Origin: Tretioscincus oriximinensis | Lineage: Eukaryota; Chordata; Lepidosauria; Squamata; Gymnophthalmidae | Reading direction: 5' to 3' | Length of the DNA: 64,000 nucleotides | NCBI GenBank assembly: GCA_022410635.1 | Contig: JAJVDF010000164.1 | Location: forward strand, 414,860 to 478,859 | Part shown: piece by piece, positions 55,294 to 64,000 of the stretch | Numbering within the stretch: position 1 is the first letter of the stretch | How the letters are laid out: each line of letters opens with the position of its first letter | Position numbers and translations under genes: made by a program | The notes under the pieces: model-generated | Database searches by the model: none | What the model was told of the DNA's origin: nothing | Seen by the model: only the letters and a program-made list of their open reading frames with translations

Positions 55294-56794
55294 ATCAGTA
55301 GCAGTAAGAGTGAATGATGGTAGTGAGCATAGCAGTGTTTTCCTGCTCTGTGTTTGCTGCTTCCTAGACTGGCTGAGGTGGGTACAGTAGCCTGGGGTGA
55401 CTCTACACCTTGGACTTTTTCTGTGGGCACAGGCATCATTTGAAGAGCTCAGTAATTAAATTCCTTAAATAATCCTAATTCAGCCCATTTTAAGGGTGTT
55501 TAAGGATGAGTTTCGAATTCATTTTGCAAAGTGAGGACCACACCCTAAGAAGGAATCCTTTGATGTAGCTTAAGATGTCTCTAGTAATACCCCTGCCTTC
55601 TGATCCTCTTTCCACCATGTGGACACATGGCCTCTAACCAATAACTTTACACCAGAAATTTAGTAGCATTTGCAGAGTTCATCAGGAAGGGAACCAGCTG
55701 GGTTGCACACATTTTAAGAAGGTTTTTATTAGCAAGTTGAATATTTTAAACATACATGTTTCTACTTACTGCACTGTGTTTATATACCGTGTCAAACTGC
55801 TTTGGTTGTACTTGTTAAATAACAAGTTACGTGTTTGCCTTTGAATACAAAGATTCACTTGACATCAACGTTCCCATCCCTTCATCGACTGAAGATTTTT
55901 AAAAAATTGTATCATGTTATCAATTTTAAACCATCTAGATCCCTGATACAGTTCTCTTCACTGTTGGAGCTTTACTACAGCCCAGTGAAGTCAAACCACG
56001 GCTTCATTTTTGGCATGTGGAGCATCTTTATCAGCCAGCAGTGTCTGTTTTGCAATGCCAGGGACCTTATCAGCATAAAATGACCCCCTTCCTCTCCCAG
56101 TATCTTTCTTGTGCTTTAGATACCTTTAATGGATCTCCAGGCAACTTCCAATCCCCTGTTTGAGCTAACAAGAGGAATATGACAACATGGAATTTGGTCA
56201 CACTAGGGGTGCATCAAAAGCCTCTAAGCTCAACAATACAGGTGCAGTAACAAAACCTTTTTTCTGCCCAGCCACGATTGGATAATGCAAACACGTACAC
56301 AAATATGCATGTGGACCCAAAGGTCTAACTATACAAAGAAATAAGTTTACACTGATTTAAAGAGGCAAAGTGATGAAGCAGGCTAATGAGAAGATATACA
56401 AAAATTTTCTTCTTTCCTGCAGTAGTACAGGATTGACAGAAGAGCTTCTCTTCCTATTCTAGCACTGCAGCTGCAAGGAAAACAATGTTGGGTGAACAGT
56501 ATTTTCTCTCTCTTCTCTCATGCTTTTGAATTGAAATAGAGTAAAAAATCAAGTATTGTGGAATTTATTAAATTTTCAAAACCTTCAGTACTTGCCAAAT
56601 GTTTTAAACCCTCTAAAAAGCAAACATTATATGCTTAAACAACTTTAGGACACCAACATGTAATACAGTGTCCTCCAAGGAGGTCAAGAACAATAGAGAA
56701 AGCTTGTTGTTCACTAAATGACTTTCTTTCCTCTCACATTCTCAGTCTTCTTCCTCAAATTTTTCCCCTGTAATCCTGTTTGATTAAGCACATG
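55294..56794. other. unassigned non-coding stretch
   Basis: No gene or repeat recognised; frame 55835-56083 lacks motifs. Confidence 0.4.
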
Positions 56795-57077
56795 CTAAGT
56801 GACCAGGTGTGCCGCCATTTACATAATCCAGGGCCATATTTTTTTTGTGTGATGCCCCTGGGCAGAACTTTCTTTATGCCTCCTCCCCCTGCTGGGAATT
56901 GTTTGGTGGGAAATCTTGAGGTGGAAGACTGAAAATCTTGGGCATATGAGACTTAATTTGTTTTGTTTTTTTACACCAATTCTGCCACTCTGGGCAGCTG
57001 CCCCTGTTGCTTTCCTTATAAATACAGGTCAAGTATCATCTAAACAGACGCAAATGGCAGCACACCTGGTCACCTAG
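56795..57077. mobile_element. TIR element with CTAAGTGACCAGGTGTGC ends
   Basis: Left CTAAGTGACCAGGTGTGCCG and right GCAGCACACCTGGTCACCTAG are inverted copies over about 27 bp. The subterminal GCCCCTGGGCAGAA and CTGGGCAGCTGCCCC also pair loosely. 283 bp; non-coding; class unknown. Confidence 0.78.
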
Positions 57078-57284
57078 TGTTTGAATTAGCTCCCCATTTC
57101 TCAGTGAAGGCATAAATCATATAAGTAGCTCATCTTAATTAAACATGTTCATTCATTACATTAAGATCTATTAGTCTGGACCTATGAAGTTTAGTGTCCC
57201 GATCATGGTACTGATGTGGAACAGTAGTATTTTCATACTGTTGCTGGTCTTGGCTAACCCCAGCACTAATTCAAAATTCATATG

Positions 57285-57400
57285 AGCTTCATTTATTTAT
57301 TTATTTATTTTTAGTACTTTTATCCCGCCCTTCACCCTAAGGTCGCAGGGCGGCTTACAACATTAAAATAACGTAACAGATTAAAAACATGGATTGCTTC
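57285..57400 (-). mobile_element. L2-like 3' tail
   Basis: (ATTT)n at 57291-57312, then TATCCCGCCCTTCACCC and GGTCGCAGGGCGGCTTAC, the reverse of an L2-type GTAAGCCGCCCTGCGACC tail. Confidence 0.7.
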
Positions 57401-58568
57401 CATGGAACCAAAGGACTAGGAACAAAGTTTCCTAGCATCTGAGATCCCAGGAAACTTTTTTGAGTCCCCAGCAGTCTATTAAATGGAGATCTGCCATCTG
57501 TTCTGGACTAGGCTGAGCTGGTATACACCAATAGTCTTCTATATTGGGATCTAACTGGGATCCAGATAAATGGCCTTGATCTGCATCATATTGTTCTGTG
57601 TAAGTGGAGTGTACCAGGGTGTATGAAGACTCCAGTTACCATAGTCAACTGAGACACAGAATGGAAGGCCTTAGTGCTAAGAAATACTAGCAAGTCCAGA
57701 AAGGTCTCAAGTTCGGAGAGGTCCATTTTCATGTGGGATTGAGTAGAAGAGTGCCTTTCATTAGTTCTATCTAGGCAACAAATCACACCATATTCTTCTA
57801 GTTGTCATACGCTTTGTATTACTAGTCTTTATGGGCATTAACTACCAGTGCACCCTAAACTTGCCAGAAACATAGTACATTGTTACCCAATACAGTTTGT
57901 AGAGTAGTGCTAGAAGAAAGACAATCAAGCAGCTAAAATGTTTTAAAAATAAAACAACAACTTGAAACTAAAAGGCTTTGATGACTGGCATCGTGGAGAT
58001 TACAGATAGGTTTATAACTGAGCTTGCATAGGAGAAACCTCTAAGACTAAAATGAGTGTTGATTAATTGGAAAGAAATTTCATATCATAATCAAAGAGTT
58101 CCACAGAAAAATCCCACTTGTTATGCAAGTCTTCCAGGAAAATAAAATACTTCTGTAAGAATGATGTACAGCACGCTTTACAGCATCACCAGTCACCATT
58201 TTTAATGTACAAATTTATGAGTCCTGACTCAAGAAAGTATACAGTAGATGATGGTGTGAGGTGTGGAAGGTTGCTTTGCCATTTGTGCACTACTTGCTGT
58301 TTCTTCAAACATCGGTATCCATTCATCCCTCTTGGGAAGGACCTTGGCCAACCAGGCACATTCACAACAGGGCAGGATAGTAGAGAATGTTGTCTTGTTT
58401 GGTGGGTCCAAATTCCTAGAATAGGAATACAAATAAAAGCCATTCACATGTTGCTGTCAACATTTTAATATAATATTTTCCCACTTCCCCCCAATGACAT
58501 CATTTTAAGAGGTCCTGAGTTGTTTGAAATTATTCACATTATTCAAAACAGGTTATAAAAGTGTGTAT
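57401..58568. other. unassigned non-coding stretch
   Basis: No gene or repeat recognised. The frame at 58118-58468 and its antisense counterparts lack motifs. Confidence 0.4.
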
Positions 58569-58569
58569 A

Positions 58570-58890
58570 CCTCATAGGAACATAAGAGAAGCCATGCTGA
58601 ATGGGGCCAGAGACCATCTAGTCCAGCATTCTGTCTCAACATTCTGTGGACAGTGGCCCACCAATTGCATATGGGCAGTCTCAAGCAGAAGAAGGCAAAG
58701 CCCTCACCTTTATTTAACTCCCTGCAAATGTTGCTTCAGGAATACTGTGTGTTGCTCCATGCCGGAAGCAGTATCAAGAGATCCATTCATTTAGCTATTT
58801 ATAGCCTTGGTTTCCATGAACTTGTCTAATCTTGTCTTAAACTTTTCCAGGCTGCCAACTACAACCACTTCTTCTGGAAGTAATTTCTCT
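58570..58890 (-). mobile_element. CR1 3' UTR and C-terminal fragment
   Basis: Starts with the reversed terminal AGGAACATAAGAGAAGCC and continues CTAGTCCAGCATTCTGTC to the C-terminal coding end (LPEEVVVVGSLEKFKTRLDKFME, 58800-58880). 5' truncated. Confidence 0.9.
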
Positions 58891-59470
58891 GTGTATATAG
58901 AATTGGATCCAGAATTATTAGCACTGGAAGTGCTGGAACCCTTGCATAATAGTTTATCACCTTTGTAGCACAACAGCATAGATTTGCTATCTGATTAGAT
59001 GTTTCATATAAAATCAATAGATCAGTGCTTGGCAAGGCGCTTCTTATATGTGTTTTGAAAGACCCAAACATGATTGTTGTGTCATGAGGATATTATCATG
59101 CAACCTGGAGATGGCATGGAGATTGCAAAATGATGGATTTCACAGCCTAAGCTAATAAAGCCAAAATCCAATGGGTTTCTCTGGGCTTCTGCTCTTCCTT
59201 TGAAGAAAGTACTTCCTCATACCATTGATACAGAAAATATATCCATGGCAGGAACTGATCTAGAGTAAAATTAAGGCTGTACTTTTGAGATACTGTACTT
59301 TTGTTGCTAATTTTGCCAATATGGAACATATATTTTGAAAAAGATTTAATGTCTGAGGGCGATACAGTAATCAGCATTGCAGGTTTATTCCCTCTTTTGG
59401 CCATGCTTGGTTTTTAACCTGATTCCCTCTATAGGAGCAATTCAGTTACATCTGTCACTTGGCTGTTTTT
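58891..59470. other. unassigned non-coding stretch
   Basis: No gene or repeat recognised. Confidence 0.4.
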
Positions 59471-59473
59471 GAT

Positions 59474-59645
59474 ATATAAGAACATAAGAGGAGTCCTACT
59501 GAATCGAACTGGAGCCCATCAAGCCCAGCATTCTGTCTCACAGAGAGACCCACCAATTGCACCTGGGCAGTCTGGAACAGAAGGAGGCAAAATCTTCACC
59601 TGTTCTCAATTCCCTGCAAAATGCACATCAGGAATATATGTAATG
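59474..59645 (-). mobile_element. CR1 3' UTR fragment
   Basis: AAGAACATAAGAGGAGTCC, CCAGCATTCTGTCTCACAG and CAATTGCACCTGGGCAGTC match the CR1 3' UTR in reverse. No coding part. Confidence 0.88.
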
Positions 59646-61860
59646 AATGCACTCCAGAGCAACTGCTGTTGCACAATATCATAGACCAAGTGGCCCTTGT
59701 GGTAGAACCTCTTTAAATTCCAAGAGGTGAATCAGTCAGGCGTTCTCTATAGCTTGTTTTATGTGGTGCCAAGGAGTAAAGCCATCAGGCAGCTACTGAT
59801 AGGAAGTCTCTGCACACATAGGAAAGCTGATTGCATGTGATCTTGTACAAGGTTGTAAGGGCCCTGCATGGAGCCAGCATAACAACTGTATCTGGTTTTG
59901 GGCAGCCAAGTGACCTCTGAGACTTTGCTTTTTGCCTGTGACACAGTCAATAGAACTGAGGCATAACAGCTTGTTATCAGCAGGAGAGAGTCGTGAGACG
60001 GTAGGCAAAGGTGACTCTGACTTTACTTTCTTAAAGCCCTGCCCAGGGTTTCCAGGCTCACAGTAAATAAGAACCCAGGCTTTGAAAAGCTGAATTCCCA
60101 TACGACTCAGGCTCACTTTTTGTCATTACTGTCGACTACAAATCTAAAGTTAACAAATGTCTCCAGTTCTGAAATTTCTTACTCGAAAGGGAAAGTGGCT
60201 ACATTCTGAGAAAACTAAAATGCATTTGTTGTCTCTAAAAAGGCTTTTAACAGGTACAGAACACATATAAAAATCAGGGGAATAATAAAAAGAAAAAGGG
60301 GAAAAAAGCAGTGACGTTTGCAAGGACAATGGGAAAGTCACTGGGAATCAATTACTGTACTTCACATGACATTTACAGATCTGTGTTCTTTAGCAAGGTG
60401 AACAGAACTTACAATACTGGCAGAGAAACTACAAGTTGCCACAAGAAGAGGAAATACCGAGCAAGTCTGTCACACAGATGCACGCTGTGCTGATCCATCA
60501 CTAAAGCAGGGCGATAGTATTTCTCCTTGGAAATGTGATCAGTGATAGTACTTTTAAATCAAATATTTTGTTCTGCGAGCAAAACACAGACTATTTTTGT
60601 GTTGAGAATATTTCTCTTAGATTGCAGGCACACAAGGTTTTCCTACTGTGATGGTAGGATCATCATGATGACGCTGATCCACTTGGCAATTCAACTTCTG
60701 TTATCCACCCTGGGAACACTTGGGAAAAAGCTCCGTTGCTCCAAAATACTAGATTGCTGATCCTTCTAGGAATCAGCATGAAATGTTGCTGCTTCCATTG
60801 AGCAGCCTGTTGTATGCCACATTGTCTTGGGAAGACGATACAGCAAAATTACAGCTGGCTGACAGGCACAGTATCTTCTTCCTGTGTTCTCCTACTTTTC
60901 CCTTGCCAGCACCATGTGGATTTTCCAGGTAAGTATAGATGAGTAAAATTCACAATTGATTTTAGATTGTGAGTTTTACTCATTGTGTGGCAGCCCCCCT
61001 AGTCTCTTGTGTGGTCTTGGGATCTTTCTGCACTTACTTGTAAAGATCTGGAGTAGGTGTTCTGGATTAGGTAATTTGTCTCGTGACCGAAATAGGAGCA
61101 ATTCTGTCTGGCAACAATTGCTTTGTCCTGGTTCCATAATTTTCACAGGTTTTGGAGCCAATCTGTGCAATTGATGTGGTCAGAACATAAAGTTCACAAT
61201 TACAGCACATATAGCTGTATGCATGCTAGCAAAGCTCTTTAAGCTTCGACCATCAGATCCTGCCTAAGTCTTTATATAATCTATTATGCTTCACAAAAAT
61301 GTTTATTGTGAATGCCTTGTGTTATAACATACACATTTTATGTATCAAATTTATTTTTCTTTCCTTTACATAAAGCAAACTTTACATGCATCACTACTGA
61401 AATGAAAAAATCATAATTTACAAATTTATGCATGGGAAAATTAATAATTTAGGTCTTCTTTGAATCTACATTGGACTTTGTTATGGCATGCAGAAATATG
61501 TCAAGTCAAATTTTGGCTCCTATAACACTGTAGTTTGTACTAACTATGAGCATCCAGGTGTTGCTGGATTGCAATTTTTATAATTTCTTGCCATTGGCTA
61601 GATTGACTGAACCTCAGGGGAACTGTAGTTTAGTATGTTTTAATTCGTTTTGGCCTTCACAAAATGACAGCAACCCTCCTAGATTTCAGACAGTGATTTT
61701 TCCCAGACATACTATACCTGGAAATGAGAATAATTGAACACTTATTTCTATACACAAAGTGGGTGTGTTATTCACATAGGCCAGATCTCCCCATGTATGT
61801 TCAGAGCAGTGGAAATATAATATGAGGTGAGCATCTGCATACTTGAAATGGCTACGTAGG
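59646..61860. other. unassigned non-coding stretch
   Basis: No gene recognised. A 17-bp-arm stem-loop (ATGAGTAAAATTCACAA with TTGTGAGTTTTACTCAT) lies at 60939-60983, just after a splice-donor-like CCAGGTAAGTAT. Confidence 0.4.
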
Positions 61861-61864
61861 AGTT

Positions 61865-61980
61865 GTCTAGCAAGTAGTCTTGTAGCACTTTATAGACTAA
61901 CAAGAAATAGGATAGGCAGGATGAGCTTTTGTAGTCAAGCCCACTTCTTCAGATGCATGTATCTGAACAAAGGAGAAACA
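61865..61980 (+). mobile_element. fragment of repeat family with CACTTCTTCAGATGCAT core, copy 2
   Basis: GTCTTGTAGCACTTTATAGACT, GATGAGCTTTTGTAGTCAAG and CCACTTCTTCAGATGCATG match the family of 31710 and 62512. Class not known to me. Confidence 0.6.
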
Positions 61981-62123
61981 GAGACATTTTAAAAGTGCAG
62001 CTCTGAAACAATGTCTCGGTCTCTATCTATATTTACAGAACAATTTGTTCTCTAGACAGGTAAGACTTCTGTTAAACCCATGTGTGGGTACAGCCAAAAT
62101 TTAAAATACTGGTACAAATAGGT

Positions 62124-62358
62124 TAAGAAAATAACAACGTAAGAAGAGCCCTGCTGAATTGGGCCAGAGCTCATTTGAACAAGCATTCTGTCCCACAGTG
62201 GCCCACCAATTGCTCCTGTTCAGTCTGAAGCAGAAGAAAGCCAAACCTTCATCTGCTCTAAATTCCTTGCAAATGGTACTTCAGGAATACTGCCTTTTGC
62301 TCCACTTCGGAGAAAGTATCAAGAGATCCATCCTGGAAGTTATTTACACCCTTGGTTG
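62124..62358 (-). mobile_element. CR1 3' UTR fragment
   Basis: AAGAAGAGCCCTGCTGAATTG, ACAAGCATTCTGTCCC and CCAATTGCTCCTGTTC are the reversed CR1 3' UTR, up to the coding end near 62340. Confidence 0.87.
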
Positions 62359-62511
62359 TTGCTGCAGAAATAGTTGATGTTCTTTGAGAGAAGCAGGTTG
62401 TTCCCTGCAAATTATCTCACCCCAACATTAGCAACATGTGATGGAAAATATTAAAAGATGTCTAATCTAACCAGAATTAAAAGTTCTGAACAGTATCTTC
62501 ACAGACCCCTT

Positions 62512-62712
62512 GTAAAGGAGCTAGTTGCACTTGGAGACTAACTAGAGAAAAGTGGGTGGTATAAGCTTCCGTAGACAAATCTACTTCTTCAGGTCTACAA
62601 GAAGTAGACGTGTCTACGAAAGCTTATGCCAGGCACTTTTCTCTAATTAGTCTCAAAGTGCTACTAGCTCCTTTGCTGGACTTTCTACAGACTAACACGG
62701 CTATTTCTGTGA
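62512..62712. mobile_element. foldback copy of the AGACTAACACGGCT family, copy 3
   Basis: 62514-62590 and 62600-62676 are inverted copies (AAAGGAGCTAGTTGCACTTG with CTACTAGCTCCTTT; AGAGAAAAGTG with CACTTTTCTCT; TAAGCTTCCGTAGAC with GTCTACGAAAGCTTA). After the right arm comes TACAGACTAACACGGCTATT, the family end seen reversed at 31717. Confidence 0.82.
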
Positions 62713-62878
62713 AATTGATGTACTTTGTGATTTCACTACTCTCTGCTTATGTTTCTGTCCTGGAGATCCCTTCCATGATTCTATGGATCACTGTCCTCAC
62801 CAGGATCAATTTATATCAAGAGGAAATTGTTTATTACAATATGGAGTGGACCACAGAGAAAGTTTAAATTATCCAGAG

Positions 62879-62948
62879 TGGGCGCCATGAAATAAAACTG
62901 CATGGTTCTATATCTATAGAACCACACAGTTTTATTTCTTGGTGCCCA
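62879..62948. repeat. 70-bp near-perfect palindrome
   Basis: TGGGCGCCATGAAATAAAAC and GTTTTATTTCTTGGTGCCCA pair at the outside; GGTTCTATA and TATAGAACC pair near a 2-base centre. Possibly a small MITE; no relatives seen in the window. Confidence 0.9.
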
Positions 62949-62980
62949 TGCCAAGAAATAGCAGCTCCACTAATCTACTG

Positions 62981-63412
62981 AATCATAGAATCATAAAGTT
63001 GGAAGGGATCTCCAGGGTCATGAGGTCAACCCCCCTCCTCAATTCATTAAACCATCCCAGACAGATGACAGTTCAGCCTTTGTTTGAAGACTTCCAACAA
63101 AGGTGAACTCACCACCTCCTGTGGCAAACTGTTCCTCTCGTTTATCACCCTTACTGTTAGAAAGTTTTTTCTGGTATCTAATCTAAATTGACTCCATTGC
63201 AGTTTCATCTCATTGTTTCTAGTCCTTCCATGTGTCAAAGAGAACAATGCTCTGTGACAGCCCTTCAAATATTTGTAGAGGCTATCAAGTCTCCTCTCAG
63301 TCTTCTCTTTTTCAGACTTAACATCCCCAGATCCTTCAACCGTTCCTCATAGGACATGGTTTCCAGACCACACACCATTCTTGCAGCTCTCTTTTGAACT
63401 TGCTATAGTTAG
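62981..63412 (-). mobile_element. CR1 LINE 3' end (AATCATAGAATCATA type)
   Basis: The plus strand shows AATCATAGAATCATAAAGTTGG, the reverse of the classic bird/reptile CR1 3' terminus. The minus-strand frame 63047-63268 has HGRTRNNEMKLQWSQFRLDT and RVINERNSLPQEVV, the CR1 C-terminus. The terminus differs from that of the other CR1 copies in the window, so it is a separate subfamily. Confidence 0.9.
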
Positions 63413-64000
63413 AGTTTGATAACGATCTCTTTGAGAAAATAAAAGTAGTTGATTATTTCTTAGCTGCTAATGGCCATACCAGGCTGCTTTGCTTGGAATT
63501 CGTCTAACCATCTTTGACTGTATCTGGATGGCTTCAGTTGCACTACAGTTCACAGGGCAACCCCTCCCATAAATAAACAGTTAACATTCCTATACTTTTA
63601 CAGTTATAGTATTGGGATCTTGTTATAAATTCAGTGCCAAGTGTAATTTTCTCTTCTATTCTGCTGTCAAAGATGCAAGATTTCTGGTCAATTTTTCAAA
63701 CAGCCAATCCATCTGCAACCCACTAGTTTTCTATGATTTTTTTTCCGTAGCAAAACTTTATGTCTAATAGCATACTGATGATCAGAAAGCTATAAACTGT
63801 TTCTCAACACAAGGGATACAGATTTGAGGCTATCATGATTGATTGATCATGATCAACTGATAACAGCAGTTGAGTTATCTCACATTGGGATCATGCACAT
63901 GTGGAATATCTGTATTTTTTCTGAAACATGTCACAGCCCAGGAATTCCTGTTGCTCATTAAAAGGAAGAATATTAAGCTGCAAAATAACTTTATTGCTTT
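63413..64000. other. unassigned non-coding stretch
   Basis: No gene or repeat recognised; palindromic word TTGATTGATCATGATCAA at 63838-63856. Confidence 0.4.

Noticed and set aside
58118..58468. 116-codon frame with several cysteines
   Set aside because: Three frames overlap here on both strands, none with a recognisable cysteine pattern.
60890..60935. short host exon ending at CCAGGTAAGTAT
   Set aside because: A donor-like word alone; no acceptor, no conserved upstream frame.

Overview
This is non-coding, transposon-rich vertebrate DNA, most likely from a squamate reptile such as a lizard. I infer this from the mixture of repeats: several CR1 LINEs with the 3' UTR ending in TCTTATGTTCTT, truncated L1 LINEs, tRNA-derived SINEs with (TTC)n or (AAAT)n tails, an L2-like tail family, a Penelope-like terminus, a decayed Ty3/Gypsy element and many palindromic non-autonomous DNA transposons. 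The sequence is AT-rich. I found no intact host gene and no exon set I can support. The window looks intergenic or deep-intronic. The longer open frames are LINE or Gypsy protein remnants, antisense shadows of them, or chance.

Layout. 1-1400: minus-strand CR1 carrying ORF1 (SGNH-esterase-like) and the start of the ORF2 endonuclease, fused by deletion to the ORF2 C-terminal region. 1850-3620: a small CR1 piece, two SINE tails and a TTATTCC-type MITE. 6450-8340: plus-strand Gypsy remnant (possible tRNA-Leu primer site, gag, CCHC knuckle, DTGS protease). 8345-14760: a composite in which L1-A, flanked by two copies of one SINE family, is itself interrupted by L1-B with a 14-bp target-site duplication. 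17030-17545: plus-strand CR1 3' end. 21150-24380: Penelope-like terminus followed by a minus-strand CR1, the latter interrupted by a SINE, a (TTC)n run and a 300-base gap. 29675-31850: GC-rich DNA-transposon-like segment, Sauria/Bov-B-like tail and TIR elements. 32310-37290: L1 fragment, long minus-strand CR1 interrupted by a 3' L1 fragment (11-bp TSD), then another L1 fragment. 39630-45630: a cluster of foldback elements, including a 616-bp inverted repeat, plus two tRNA SINEs. 46680-47290: CR1 3' end. 50794: perfect 36-bp-arm palindrome. 52600-53550: SINE with a nested palindromic element, then an L2-like tail. 55150-57360: two TIR elements and an L2-like tail. 58570-63410: four minus-strand CR1 3' ends and three more foldback structures.

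None of these genes work together in a pathway. What can be read is insertion history: nested insertions with surviving target-site duplications give a relative order (L1-B after L1-A; L1-C after CR1-C; SINE after CR1-B; palindromic MITE after SINE). The most unusual structural theme is the density of near-perfect inverted repeats, several with the common outer motif (G)NNTCCACACA or GTTCACACA and internal TTATTCC. One apparent structure, an exact 332-bp tandem copy split by a single N near 35416, is probably an assembly artefact.
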